This document shows positions 45,480 through 57,993 of a stretch of DNA of 64,000 bases, one piece after another; position 1 is the stretch's first letter, and every line of letters begins with the position of its first letter. Under the pieces are notes generated by a model. That model did no database searches. It worked only from the letters and a program-made list of their open reading frames with translations, and was not told the origin of the DNA. The position numbers were made by a program, and so were the translations under genes. Source of the stretch: Cadophora sp. MPI-SDFR-AT-0126 (taxonomy: Eukaryota; Ascomycota; Leotiomycetes; Helotiales; Ploettnerulaceae); NCBI GenBank assembly GCA_020747065.1, contig JAGMVK010000018.1, forward strand, positions 124,001 through 188,000, in the 5' to 3' direction.

Positions 45480-48213
45480 ATGCGATCATTTCTGCTCCTC
45501 TCCACCCTTTTGGGCACAGCACTGTCCCATGGCTGTCCGTTCATGAGCGGTGAACTTCGTGGTCGAGGTGAAGATTTGGGGAAGCGGCAAGAAACAGACC
45601 CTACTGAAGGGACAACAATATCTACTGAAGAGTTCCTCGCTCCCTTTCAGCTGAACGACACCGGTGCCTACATGACCACGGACTTTGGGACGCCAATTGA
45701 CGAGGCGGTTTCCTTGAAGGGAGGTGCGCGTGGACCAACTTTATTAGAGGACTTCATCTTTAGGCAAAAGCTTCAGCGATTTGACCATGAACGTGTAAGC
45801 ACCGATCTGTTACGTTTTGGCACTCTGTACCCCTTCCAATCAAGCTCGTGTATTGCAACGCAGTATTGGGGTTGTTCGATTCTATTGGGGAAAGGGAGTC
45901 CGCAACTACAAGGTCTGCTTGATTCGAGAATGGAGAACCAACTGTCACATTACATACCTCCAGCATTCTATACTGACTTCCACCTATAGATTCCCGAACG
46001 CCCAGTACATGCAAGAGGCGCTGGTAGGCAACTTAGTATCCCTTCAATGGCCTGGTCTTGACCTGACATAGGGGCCTACGGGTTCTTCACGAGCTATGGT
46101 AATTTCGCAAATATCACAGCAGCCTCATTTTTGTCCGAGACAGGCAAGCAAACGCCAATGTTCGTTCGAATGTCCACTGTCGTTGGCGAACGAGGTAGTG
46201 TAGATTCCGCCAGAGATGTACACGGTCTCGCAACTAGATTCTACACGGACGAAGGGAACTTTGGTGAGATAACACATCTAAGACTCCAAAAATTGGGTAC
46301 TGACATATGCGTCCAAGACATTGTTGGAATCAATGTCCCAGTTTTCTTCATCAACGACGCCATCCTGTTCCCCGATCTTATTCATGCCCTGAAGCCCAGC
46401 CCAGATAACCAAATCCCGCAGGCCGCTACAGCTCACGATTCTGCTTATGACTTCTTTAGCCAAGAGACCAGCGCATTGAACTTGCTCATGATAGTTATGG
46501 CTGGATATGGTGTCCCTAGATCTTACCGCCATATGGTAAGTACTTGTCTCAGTTAAAGTTCCTAGTTTTGTGATGCTAGGGTGGCTTCGCCAATGTTCAT
46601 AATCGGTTGGATATTTTGAGGAGCAGCAACACTGCTTCTTGCTCCCATTACCTTCTCGATCAGATTGTTTGAATCTAACTTCATCCAAGGATGGCTGGGG
46701 GGTGCATACTTACCGTCTGGTAACGAACGAAGGCGCTACCGTGCTAGTCAAATGGCACTGGAAATCATTACAAGGAAAGGCAAGCTTCTTATGGGAAGAA
46801 GCTCAGGCCACAGGTGGCAAAAACTCTGATTTCCACCAGCAAGACATTTGGAACGCTATCTAGGCAGGGGTTTGTCCGGAATGGGAGGTCCGTATCCTGC
46901 ATATCTATTTCTAACATGATGAGTTGCTGACAATTTTTAGCTTGGCGTTCAAATTTTCAGCGAGAGCCAACAGCTGGCCTTCGGCTTCGATGTTTTGGAT
47001 CCAACTAAATTTATCCCTGAGGAGGTCGTTCCAATCACTCCACTTGGGAAGATGACTTTGAATGCCAATCCGAAGAATTACTTTGCGGAGACGGAGCAGA
47101 TTGGCGTAAGTCAAGTGTTTAAAGTCGGCCATTTCTCATGTGCTAACTGGACATCAGTTCCAACCTGGACATATTGTTCGAGGTATCGACTTTTCCGATG
47201 ACCCAGTCCTCCAGGGTCGTCTCTATTCTTACCTGGATGCTCAACTTAACCGATATGGAGGTCCGAATTTCGAACAAGCACCCGTGAACAGGCCACGAGT
47301 ACCTATCCACAACAACAACCGTGACGGAAAGGCACAGGCGTATATCCCGACTAATATTGCGGCATACTCACCCAATACACTCAACTTCGGATCTCCTATG
47401 GAAGCAAACCAGACTACTGGAAACGGGTTCTTCGCTGCTCCAAACCGCCTGGTATCTGGAGCCCTTACCCGTGCGCTTTCTCCCACCTTTGCGAACCACT
47501 GGAGTCAGCCTCGCCTAGTCTGGAACTCACTCTCGCCGGCAGAACAGCAGATTGCCGTCAATGCTCTGCGATTTGAAACATCACACGTCGCTTCGACGAC
47601 AGTTAGACAGAATGTCATCAATCAACTGAACCGGATCGACAATAATCTTGCTGCAAGAGTGGCACAGGTGCTTGTCGACGTGACTGTTCCTCCACCAGAC
47701 CCCACCTACTACAATAACAACAAGACAGCATATCTCTCTATATTCAGCAACCCATTACCGACCATCCAAGGCCTCAATTTTGGCATCCTAGCATCAGTAT
47801 ACTCAAACCAATCTATGTCTCAAGCAGCAACCCTCAGCAATCAATTCGCAAGTATTGGCCTCTTCGTTAGCGTGGTAGCTGAGACGCTGGTTCCAGGAGT
47901 GAATTTAACATACTCTGCTGCCGATGCCATTGACTTCGACGGCGTACTTGTCACTCCAGGCTCGGAAAGCGTTTTTATGAATGGAACATCTCCGCTGTAT
48001 CCACTAGGTCGTCCGCTCCAGATCTTGCAGAATGCGTACGCTTATGGCAAGCCTGTAGGAGCTTTGGGAAGCGCGAGCACCGTCTTACAACTGGCGGGAA
48101 TTGAAGAGAGATTGGGGGTTTACTTCAGTAATAGCAGTGCCACGCTGTTATCTGACTTTGAAGCTGGATTGAAGACGTTCAAGTTCCTTGATCGCTTCCC
48201 CTTGGATGGCTGA
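45480..48213 (+). pseudogene. Secreted large-subunit catalase, interrupted by one stop codon
   Basis: Six exons, 45480..45794, 45990..46023, 46072..46535, 46690..46887, 46941..47105 and 47158..48213, total 2232 nt and 743 codons in one consistent frame. A signal peptide ([18 protein letters not shown]) begins it. Catalase landmarks: RFDHERIPERPVHARGAGAY with the catalytic His, [60 protein letters not shown] and RPRVP-type text. The C-terminal 200 residues form the DJ-1/PfpI-like domain of large catalases. One codon in exon 4, TAG at 46861-46863 in NAI-stop-AGVCPEWE, ends translation; I found no splice choice that removes it. CAG to TAG would be RIP-like. Otherwise the gene looks freshly intact; a sequencing error is possible. 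An upstream in-frame ATG at 45429 is unlikely to be the start. Confidence 0.8.
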
Positions 48214-48639
48214 GCAGAGGGACAACCATTTGAGAAAGTATGAGGGGATGGCTGATTTAAAGACGTGTTTACTATAATAATATAAATAATGCTTACAAAT
48301 GACTCAGGCTTGTGCAGGCAACTTGACATCATTATTGTACTGTGGAAGGAAAGGTATGTAGTTAAGAGTAAACGGAGTGAAGCCCACACAAGCGATGTAA
48401 TCTTAGGTTTGTAGCGTCCGAATTCGATTTGAGATTTATGCCAACCCTGCTAGCTATGGACAGCCCAGAGCACCTGATCCAGCCATGCCTAACCAGAGCC
48501 ACAACTGACCAAGAGCACCGCTCTTATTGCCCGTGCCGCAAATATATCCTATGAGCCCGATATCTCAAGCTATAATCCCCGTTCGCCAAGTGTTGAGAAA
48601 AAGGTACTTGTAGGATGTCCTCAGTTTCTCTCTGGATCT

Positions 48640-49195
48640 ATGGCTTGGGTACCCTCAGACTTCAAAACCACCGAGTCGGATTGGGTGCTCAACTTATCAA
48701 CCAGTGACAAAGAAGAAATCCGTCAAGCTCTAGAACACTTCAAAAGTAAGGAACGTTTGTGCATTCTGTCCATTTCATCCTTCCTAGGTAAAGAATATGA
48801 TCGCTGACACATCGAGGGCTTGGCCTTTCATACGACAAAGCAACAAAGTAGACGTTTCCCTTGCCAAAACTTGCTTCATTGCTGCTGAAGAGTCGCGATG
48901 AAATCTATCAAGGCCGATGCTTCGCTGTCATCCGCGGTTTGGATCCAGATGCCTACACTTCAGTAGACTTCGCCATAATATTCTTCGGCATTTCAAGTTC
49001 AAAGTAATTGCCGAAAGGAGGGGCAAACAAGATCAGAGAGGCTCCATGATGAGTACGTGAGCCTCGTTTCTCGAGGGTATAGATTACTGAGCTGTGAGTC
49101 AAATCCATGTCGTTGATAGATACCCGACCAGCAAGGAGAACAACCCTTCCCGAGGAAAGCAGGTGAGAGCCATGACAACTCGGGACAAATCTGGA
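48640..49195 (+). pseudogene. TauD/TfdA-family dioxygenase relic, N-terminal part only
   Basis: Begins MAWVPSDFKTTESDWVLNLS, crosses an intron (gtaagg at 48746 to cgag at 48816), then reads GLSYDKATK-stop-TFPLPKLASLLLKSRDEIY, GRCFAVIRGLDPDAYTSVDF and, after a frame change, IAERRGKQDQRGSMM. This is the N-terminal part of fungal TauD-type non-heme iron oxygenases of the clavaminate-synthase-like fold. The His-x-Asp iron site and everything after are gone. It is a different branch from the intact TauD gene at 58307-59573. Confidence 0.65.
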
Positions 49196-49364
49196 GTCAC
49201 TAATTGTGATTAAGCCCGTTCCACACGGATGTAGAGTGTGATACTTTGGCCCTAGCTACGCGTAGCTGTTCTGCCAAGTGTGGCCATGGCTTCGTAGCAT
49301 CGATATGGTCAATACAACGAGCTCGCAGCCACGCGTCCCGATTTGATCCACATACTTTCGAAAC

Positions 49365-49826
49365 CAGTGTTACAAATTTCTACTCTAATACTCAAGTAGT
49401 CACCTGAGTAGTAGAGTAGAGTAGAGTAGAATTAGAGTAGTTATTCCTGACTACTCTAGAGTAGTAGAGTAGTAGACCTGTTTAATAAAACCGTTTAGAT
49501 TTAAATCAATGTTAAATTATAATATAATTAGCAAGATACTTTACTTATAAGCTACTTATTTATAAAGTTATTTTATATATTTTCTCTAGGTACGTGTTTA
49601 TACTCGAAGGTTTTACGCAAGACAAGCTATAGCTAAGCTACTTTTAGGCAACGCTGTCGCTTTCTAGTCCGATATTAGCTAGATCAAGGTTACGTAACCA
49701 CTACTTGAGTACTACTCTAGAGTAGTAGAGTAGAGCAGAGTAGAGTTAGAGTAGTAGGTTATTTATACTAGAGTAGAGTAGAGTAGCGTCTACTACTCTA
49801 CTCTACTCTACTCATTTGTCACACTG
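49365..49826. mobile_element. hAT-type MITE, 462 bp
   Basis: Ends CAGTGTTACAAAT and, inverted, CAGTGTGACAAAT (12 of 13 matching), flanked by the exact 8-bp duplication TTCGAAAC (49357-49364 and 49827-49834). CAGNG ends and 8-bp duplications define the hAT superfamily. Both arms carry many AGAGTAG/CTACTCT units that can fold on each other; the centre is AT-rich and non-coding. Confidence 0.88.
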
Positions 49827-49924
49827 TTCGAAACCAAGCTGGCCGCACGATACGTAAGCGTTCCAAAAAGACAACAAGCCTGTTTAGGTACGGATGTAAC
49901 CCCTACCATTCTACAACAGAGTAC

Positions 49925-51483
49925 TCCTGTACCACACCAACGGGAAGATCGTTCTCAACTTCTCCCAGCGGCTCTTGACCGGGCATTCGGACTCTCCACG
50001 CACTCGTAGTATCCCGGATTTGGCAGAAGAGCAAGGAGAAGTGTTGGAGCCATCGGGGTGCATATATCTCTAAGAGTCTCCTCGTTTGCAATTTTGATCC
50101 TCTTGTTGAGCTCGCCGTCGCTTAGCTTGCCAGCTTGAAACCAAATTAATTGCTCTACCGCTTTCCCAAGTCTTATTCTGAATGAAAGTTGCAATCATAG
50201 TTATTGGGGTCTTTGCGGGACTTGTCGTTGCCCATGCTAGCAGCGGACTCGAACTTGGAGGTCTGCAGGGGAGAAAAGTGTGTTGCGTAGATCAAGGAGG
50301 ATAATGTAAGACGACGACGAAGGAGAGAATCAAGGCAGATCCGGGGCCGAATGTATTTCGCTTGAACCACAGATTAGTGATCGATGTCGAGGCAATCATT
50401 TGCGAGGCGAGCATCTGAAGACCGGTTCGGGTTATGTGACAGCCTGCAAGATACTAAGTTTCCACTCGATTTGGGTACTTTGCAATGAAGTCTGCAACTA
50501 TCTTGGCTCCAGTTGCCGAGATTACGTTATTACTAAGGAGGAAGTGCTTAATCTGATTATTTGACTCCAGAGACTTCATCAACTGTCCAATGTGAGTTAG
50601 ACCCACAACTTTCTTGCAAAGATCAAGACGGCTATCATAGTACACGATTCCTCGCTCGAACTCGGCGAGTGGGCTATTCCACAATAGTTCGACACCTCGG
50701 GTGCCAGTGTAGTCCTTGCTCTCAGCCAAACTCAAACTTGGATTTCGAGGTGTCGGGCCTGGCAACCTCGTCAAAGGCAATATCTTGTGCCAAGAAGGCA
50801 AAGACTGGTTCGAAATCTTCAGCAATACCAATCTCGACCGGCATAGGAATGGCGACAGGTCCCTTCATATTAATAGGGTCAACTTCTTATCCAGCCTAAG
50901 GTCCTTGGATTCGAATCAGCTTACCACTAGCATTGTTTTTCGGTTGCAGCTCAAGAGCCAAGCGGTCTCGCTGCTTCTAGCGGACATGCTGTTAGGCGGG
51001 AAGAGTCAGACGCTCGTACTAAATAAGTGCCGCGAGATCTGTTAATTCAGTAAACAGAAGTTTAGCAAGCTGCAGGGCGAATAGGCGCTGCGACTTATTT
51101 CGACGGCGGGGTAAAGCTTTAATGACCTTCTCATTGCTCAAGTCTCCGTCCTGGATGGATCGTAGAGCCAGAAGGCACTCATCGACGGTATATAATGAGT
51201 AGGTCTGGACTGAGGATACGAGGGACTCATCAGGCTCGATTATGATGTCCTCGAAAGAAGACGTTGAAGTGTCGGAATCGTATGTCAGGCTCGGTGGAAG
51301 CGGAGAAGTTGGCCGCTCTTTGTCTGGCGTGTCGTTGCTCGTGATGAAGAGGCTGCTGGCTAATCCCATACAACAAAGGATCGATCTCCAGGCTTTTTGA
51401 AGACGGTGAAGTTGATCTTCAAAGACGCTATGTCGGAAATTATTCTCACAACAATTGAGGGTTGTGAGTTGCAGGAGTTGCAA
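49925..51483 (-). pseudogene. LRR/RNI-like hypothetical protein, decayed
   Basis: Pieces occur in the expected order on the minus strand: an N-terminal Ser-rich part with SLYTVDECLLALRSIQDGDL and KALPRRRNKSQRLFALQLAK (51483-51019), then NASGKLIRIQGP-stop and IAMPVEIG-like text to about 50740, then RGIVYYDSRLDLCKKVVGLT, IKHFLLSNNVISATGAKIVA and YPNRVET-stop-YLAGCHITRTG near 50450. The repeated LLxNNxI..GA..IA pattern is that of leucine-rich RNI-like repeats. Stops where Trp is expected (TAG for TGG) and at least one frame shift show it is dead. A C-terminal helical stretch (KAVEQLIWFQAGKLSDGELN) is readable at 50170-50100. Confidence 0.6.
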
Positions 51484-52408
51484 TCAGTTGTTTGCGGGAA
51501 GCCATGAAAAGTCGATGCAAAGCAGTCTGAACGGTGAGTCTAGATCTTTTGAGGATTGTTCCTATTTTATGGGAAGGGCTTGTTTGCCGAGAGCAAGGAG
51601 GAACCATTCGAGGTCTAATTCCGACCTGACCTGTTACCCTATAATTTCGACTTCATCATCAGATTTTGTTGTCTTAGAGCCCTTTTCTTAGCGCATATGA
51701 ATTTATATAAGAAAAGGATAAAAACTTGTAACTATTAAACCAAAACATGGGAATCAGGTTTCTTGATCGCAAAGTCAGTTCGGATTTCAACGGGGGTCAC
51801 CCTTGCTACGGTGAGGGGCTTCAGAAAGGGGGCCTGTCAATAAAACACGATGACATGTGTTGCAGATCCGATATCAAAATATGTAGTGTGCGAGCGGTTT
51901 CTTCATCTATCTGACGTCAGAAGTTTCGGGCTTCTAATTGGCGTTTTCTAGTAATAAGCTGCGGCTGCACGGCTATAATCATACGTTTATCAATCTGAAA
52001 GCTCATCCCCGGATAAATAAATAAAACATGTTAGTTTCGTTTGAGAAATTCTCCGCCGCAAGGCTAGCGGCTTCTGAGGAGACAGTGTTTGGGCCAGAAC
52101 TAGGCGGTGCTGTCAAGAATTCGGGAACACTGGTTCTGTCACACAGGAAGGCGTAGCACAATGCGAGGGATGGACCAAGACTGCTGGCCCGTGGACCGAG
52201 AGGGATTGTCTTGGAAGATGATCTATATGGGTCTCCGCCATCTGGATTATCTTCTAGATTGCGCACCCAACTTGAGTTGCACACCTAATTTGAGTTGCAC
52301 ACCGAACCTGGACTACGCTCGTAAAGCATGGGCGTCTCGAAGGATAAGTTGCCGAATATCTGAGCGCGGTCTCGATTGCAAATTTAGATTTCTCACACTC
52401 ATGTCGCT
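51484..52408. other. Gene-free region with a short tandem repeat
   Basis: No supported gene. At about 52267-52315 a unit of about 21 bp (ACTTGAGTTGCACACC) is repeated two to three times. Confidence 0.5.
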
Positions 52409-54607
52409 AGGGCTGGCAATTGAAGTTGAATTTTTTGAATTTTTTGAATGAATCTTGAGTCGAATGAATCGAATATTCGTATGTACGATTCAAGGAATTC
52501 CAGCCTCTGATTCATCAGATTCAAAGCTTTTAAAGTCGATTCGAAGGATTCATTGAATCGGCCTTGAATTCTTGACCTAAATATCTAATCGTCTGATACC
52601 GTACTCATCTCTGCAACCACTGAATAGTCGTTCAACGTCAACTTCTGAAGCAGAGCAGGGCAGCAGGTCTCTAGCCGCCGCGGCAAGACGAGGCCATTGG
52701 AGGGCATGCTCTTTCCACCAAACGCGTACGAAATCGGGAGAATCGTTATTGCCCCAGTCCATAGGTGCCAACTGAAACCAGCGTTAAAGTTCTGCCTGGA
52801 GAGGTGCTGTACTCACTGTCACGTTCTGCTCGTGTTGTTTCTGTAAGGCCTTCCAACGTGCTACCGATAAACTGGCAGGACGAATCTCTGGCAGAGCTGT
52901 AGATACTGGTGGAGATATTACAGGAGTACTAGCAACGTTAGTTTGAGGCCATTCTCTCTTGAAATATCTTTGAACGGCTAAGAGAATCGAATCAGCCTTG
53001 TCTGGCATCATATCCCTGATCAACGACGTGCGGCAGCGAGGATCAAGAATATGAGCAGCGTACAGCATAGTATGCTTTTCCAGCTTCCTGATGTACTTCA
53101 TGTGCTTCATTTTGCCCTGCTCAAAAGCAACGCGAATTGATTGGTCAAGCTGTAAATAGATACCAGACCCAGTTGTGACCTTCTCCATCATGTTGTCCAA
53201 ATCCCAGTACAACTCCAAGCTTCGTGCAATTGACAGCACTGCTTCTGAAACGCGAAGGGGTGATCCCTTTGAAAGGTGCTAGCACGTGCGCAAGTTGGAT
53301 CAGAGATGCGATCTCTTCAGCGGTAAGCAAGAGACACTTGACTTGAGAATGAGAGTTGCAAAAGTCACTATATTCGGCTTCGAGTTCGAGGTACTGAACA
53401 ATCATATCATAAGCAGAATTCCAACGCGTATCGACGTCGTAAATTGGCTTCCAATTCGATGCTTGTGGTAGCTTCGCCCAGTCTTAATCTCTCTGCGAAC
53501 TCCGTAAAATCAAGAGGTTGAGAAATCTGACTTTGGCAATAGCGCTGCGACTGTTATCCTTAGGGATGACGTAGTCCGCGCTTTTAACCCTAGCAAAGAG
53601 ATTGTGTTTCAGCTTTAACTCCCCTAAGAGCTTTATGGTGATCTATGCCAGACGTTCTCCAGTGTGTTTCCCTTCAGCCTGTATGAATTCGAGCACCTCC
53701 TCTCTCTCTTCGAAGTCTGGAGTATACTAATGGCCGATAATTGCGAAGATCGGCTTTCGATTCGGATTAGTCCACATGTCGAGGGTGAAGGAGATCGAGA
53801 CGCAATTGATATCAAGATCGTACCGTAACTTGTCGCGGCGAACTAGGAAATCGTCGTAGATATGGTTCCGTAGAGTTGCTCGATTCTTGTAGGCACATTG
53901 GTTTCCGTGCGCAAGAACATCTCTTGAAACTCCTTGGTTTCAATTGTAGAAAATGGCTGTCGAGTCTTCACAAACCAACGACGTGTAGACTCTCTAGCAG
54001 TGAGTCTGGCTCGCGGCAGTGGCTTACCACTCCAACCATCAAGTTCCGTATAATCGCCGCCGCCGATAGTATCAGAATAGCCGTGGATTCGTGCAAAGTG
54101 AGAGTTCTTCGTAATGCCGTGGGCCTTCAAATGCTTGTCCATTCCAGAGGTGACTCCTCTACGGTTTGACTCCAGAACGACGTATTTTGGGCCCAAGTGA
54201 CTAGAGGCTAATCACCTCTTCTCAATCTTCTCTCTACCAAGGGCCCATTTCTTGATAGCATCTATCTTCTCATCCTCTGTCATTCTAGTATTCGCAAATT
54301 CGGGTTCAGGGACGTCAACAACAATTGTATCTTCGTCATCGGAATCCTGGTATTCATCACTGCCAGGAGGGTGATCATTCGCAGGAGGGTTTGCTGTAGG
54401 GTTTGCCCCTGGAAAGAGTATAATTGGAGGAACCGCCGGGCGGAGAGTGTTCGAAGGGATGATCTCATTTCGCTCAATGTTGTTGTAGTTATGTGGGACG
54501 AGGCCTTCACGGCGAAGAGGAGGTGCAAAGAACGATGCAGAAGGAGTAGGAGAAGCGCCGGAAGTCAAGGTATGTATAAAGGAGTTCTGGTCGCCTCCTG
54601 TAGACAT
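52409..54607 (-). mobile_element. hAT transposon I, one end present, transposase broken
   Basis: The left end TAGGGCTGGCAATTG at 52409 fits the hAT end consensus and is followed by many GAATC/TTGAAT repeats to 52565. The transposase on the minus strand starts at 54607 (MSTGGDQNSFIHTLTSGASP), continues with GVTSGMDKHLKAHGITKNSH (BED-like), ISFTLDMWTNPNRKPIFAII, then LEKHTMLYAAHILDPRC and the C-terminal dimerisation block CSASEVDVERLFSGCRDEYG near 52640-52600. Stops, several at former Trp or Gln codons, and frame shifts break it. No matching right end was found before the esterase gene 50 bp away, so this copy is truncated. Confidence 0.75.
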
Positions 54608-54909
54608 TCTCCATCATCCTCAGGTACTCTATCCTTCTACTTCCTTTGATTTTCAACGTGGCTTTTGTCAAACGATTAGTTGCTGTGACTCTGGTAGCCG
54701 CGTTGGCGCCAGCTTATGCGTCTCCTTCACCTCACATACGGATGTCGTCAAACTACAGCCCCACCCTCGATAATGGTCTCACTATTCAAGGCGGCGTATC
54801 CTCTTCGACTCCCAAGGTGGTATAATTCCTGGGCACTCCTTATGCGAAGAGCCCATTGGGTGACCTTCGTTTTGCACCCCCAGAGCAGTACTGCCGTGGT
54901 GGTGGGAAG

Positions 54910-57900
54910 CAGTGCGGCCAGTAGTTTCGACAGTCCGTAAACTGGATATTTTTAAGGGAACTAGTCCGTTTGGAGGTGTTATAAATTCTGTACGATCTAG
55001 TTTGCGATTATTAAGCGTACGAACTATTTATAAACTTCAAGTTCCAGTACAAACTGGCAGTTTTGCCTAGCCCTAGCTTCTAAACCCTAATGTGTCCCAC
55101 ACCACCCCCCTTTTCCTCAATATCTTCATCCGTAGGATACATAGGGAGCACCACAGGCCCAATAAACAACGTCCTCTCAATCTTATCCCAATCCCTCAAC
55201 TTGTACCATGATTTTAGACATGCCAGAGCCTCAATCATCCTCATGCCAAGCGAATTCCTTTGATCCGTAATCATCAACTTAGTTGCTGAGAAAAGCCTCT
55301 CTGGCTCCGCTGACATAGCAGGAATAGATAAAATATCAAGTGCCATTTGGCTTAGATTAGGGTAGAGCTTTTGCTGGGTCTCCTCCATCCACCAAGCACG
55401 AGCATCATGAACACTAATCTTTGGCTGTGAGAGGTAGTGTGCAAGCTCATCTTCCAGTGCTTGCTCCGTAGCTTCCTGTTCCTCAAGGAATAATAGAAAC
55501 TCATTCGTAGTTCTGGGCATTGATAAGAGAGGGACCGTAACGCTCTGGGGCTTATAAAGCTCCCATAACTCATCTAACAGCTGCTTTAATTTAGCATGCC
55601 ATTTCTTGTCCCAGTTCTTATAAATATAAGACCACTTCCACTTAGGATTCAACACCAAAGCTACTATATAAGCAGGTGTATCTTCTGTCATCTCGTAATA
55701 TTTATTCATCTTACTCCACCCAGAGTTAAACATCTTACTCAACTATAGGTGATCTGCGAATTGAGCCTTACCCTCCTCAAATCTCTTCAAGATAAAGTCT
55801 ATAGCCGGCAATACCTTATCCAAGGTAACAGCATTAGACTCCAAAGCCTTCGTTGTTTATACTAAAGAATCCAAGAACTTCTCAACTTACCGTAAAAGCT
55901 CCCAATCCTCATCTAACAGCTTATCCAGTTTACATTCTTCGTCTGCATATTCCTCAAAGTATACTACAATAGCTTCATAAACAGGATTTAAAGTAGCAAC
56001 TTTTAAGCATCTCGCCCAAGAACTCCACCTAGTTGTATTATCTCGGGCTGGCCTACGGCCTTTAGATAGACGTAGGAAGTCTTGCATCCTTTAAACGCTA
56101 GCTTGAAGGTAAACGATAAAGTTATGAAGCATTCCAAGGGGGCCTTTCTTTCTCCACTCCTCAATAACCTTCAATGCCTCCTTCTGCTCAGTCGCAGTAA
56201 GGGTGTCGTCTTCAAGGCTCTCGGAATCTGTAACAAAAAGAAATAAGTGTACAGAAAGGTTGATAATATAGCCTTAGCATCGGATCCGGTGAAGTTTATA
56301 ATCGTACTTAATATCATGATTCTCCCGTAAGATACGAGAGAATTATCGGAGCATCGTATCGTTATTACTAGCATTATCCATTACAAAGAATCCACATTTA
56401 GAGAGGATGCCCCAATCCTCTAAAACTTAGATAATGACCGGTGCTAAGTTCTCCCCGTCATGTTTACCTTGAATCTCCTTCGTAGCCAGTACTGAGTGTT
56501 CCAGGATATTATCCTCACTAATGTAGTGAGCAACAACTCCAAGGATTGCTAAGCTGTTAGGTGACGTCCATAAATCACAGCTGATGTAGATCTTGGATCG
56601 AGAACTCTGAAGCCGCTGGCGAATACGTTCCTTCTCGATATTGTACTGCCGGAGGACCCAGTCCCCAACTGTAGTATAAGAGCTAGGGAGATGTACGTTG
56701 ATATTCGCATTCAGATATATCAGGAATACGCGGAATTCGGGGCAATCTACCAATCGAAGTGCTTAGTTGTCTGATGCAAGCCACTTAACAAAGAGAGATT
56801 CAACAGTTCCGCCATCTAATAGCTTCTCATCAAGAGTCTCCTGAGCTAGCTTTCGGCGTTTTGTTAGATTCGCTTCTACAGAAGCCAAAGACTCCTAAAT
56901 AGAGAGTTGCTGAGACTTTAGCTTAGCCCCCATTGGAGCCTCCTCAAAAATAGTATGCTTCTCCCATAAGTGCTTTTCAATATTCAGAGTCCCTCCACTA
57001 ATAACGTACTCCTTATTATCGCAGTATCTGCAGCGCCAGACCTCCCTACCCTCCTAGTTAAAGAATAATGTTTGCATATCTTCCGTACCTTTCATATGAC
57101 GAAAAACCCAACAAGTTCTCTTTCTTTTGGATTTCCTGGAGGATTAAGAAGTTTAGGACTATGATTAGGTATCAAGAGCTAGTACCGAGCCTTGAGAATT
57201 GTCCATTCCTTAGAGGAGATCGTTGAATAAAGCGGAGTCGAGTTCAGCAAGTGGCTCCGTAGGCAATAAACCCCGAGTAGGGCTATTTCTGGAGCTGGAT
57301 ATAAAACGTGGCGGTAGTGAGGTGTGTGTGCTTAGGTGGTTGAAAGGTAGGCGTGACTGCTGAAGGCGTGGGAGTACCTTGGATTTAGCGTTTAGCTATC
57401 GAGAAGACATATTAGCAGTTGGGAAGGCTGCAACTAAACTGAGGGAGGATTAATCTAATTGACTTCCTAATGACAAAGATCTAAAGCCAAGAAAGAAAGG
57501 AGAGAGGCCTACGGAGGATCTAGGGGATCCTATATACATAAGGGGCAGTAAGCACGTGCCTAGAGTCAAAGGATACTGCCTAGTCATCTGACGTTGAGTC
57601 ACGAGGCGTTGAGTCACGAGGTGCTGCCTAGACATCTGCCTCAAGTGGCAGCCCAGAGGCTTTGCCACGGCAAGGCCGTCACAATAGTAGTAGTAGAGCT
57701 AATACTAGAAAAAGCAAAAGTATATCCTCATGTTTTCCATTTGTGAGTACCGATAAAATTTTGCTTAGGGGCTTATCCTTTTCAAGCGTAGTTTATATAT
57801 AATCCCGGATATTTACCGAAACAACTAGTTTTCTAGTACAAACTGCAGTTTTCATCGTCGTAAACTGGACTAGTTCAGTTAAAACTAGTTATAATATATC

Positions 57901-57993
57901 CTTATCTAGTCCGTTTTACGTTTTTATAATATTCGTACGATCTAGTTTAAACTGCCGTACAAACTGCAAACTGGCAAACTATTGGCCGCCCTG
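54910..57993 (-). mobile_element. hAT transposon II, complete ends, inserted in the esterase
   Basis: 3084 bp with inverted ends CAGTGCGGCCAGTAGTTT and, inverted, CAGGGCGGCCAATAGTTT (16 of 18 matching). The 8-bp duplication GTGGGAAG flanks both sides (54902-54909 and 57994-58001). Subterminal AAACTGG/CCAGTTT-type motifs are repeated at both ends (54940-55070 and 57830-57980), a usual hAT transposase-binding layout. Confidence 0.92.
55080..57130 (-). pseudogene. hAT transposase of element II
   Basis: Minus-strand reading gives a BED zinc finger (CRYCDNKEYVISGGTLNIEK and HLWEKH, about 57050-56970), then the RNase H-like core with KIYISCDLWTSPNSLAILGV and FFVMDNASNNDTMLR, ARDNTTRWSSWARCLKVA, and an open C-terminal 220 codons (55742-55080) with LALDILSIPAMSAEPERLFS-type dimerisation text (PAMSAEPERLFSATKLMITD). 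About seven in-frame TAG/TAA codons interrupt it, mostly at expected Trp or Gln, so it is inactive but only recently so. Confidence 0.85.

Noticed and set aside
55066..55080. CTAGCCCTAGC as the missing right end of hAT transposon I
   Set aside because: It lies inside hAT transposon II among its own subterminal repeats, and the 8-bp duplication expected next to it is absent.
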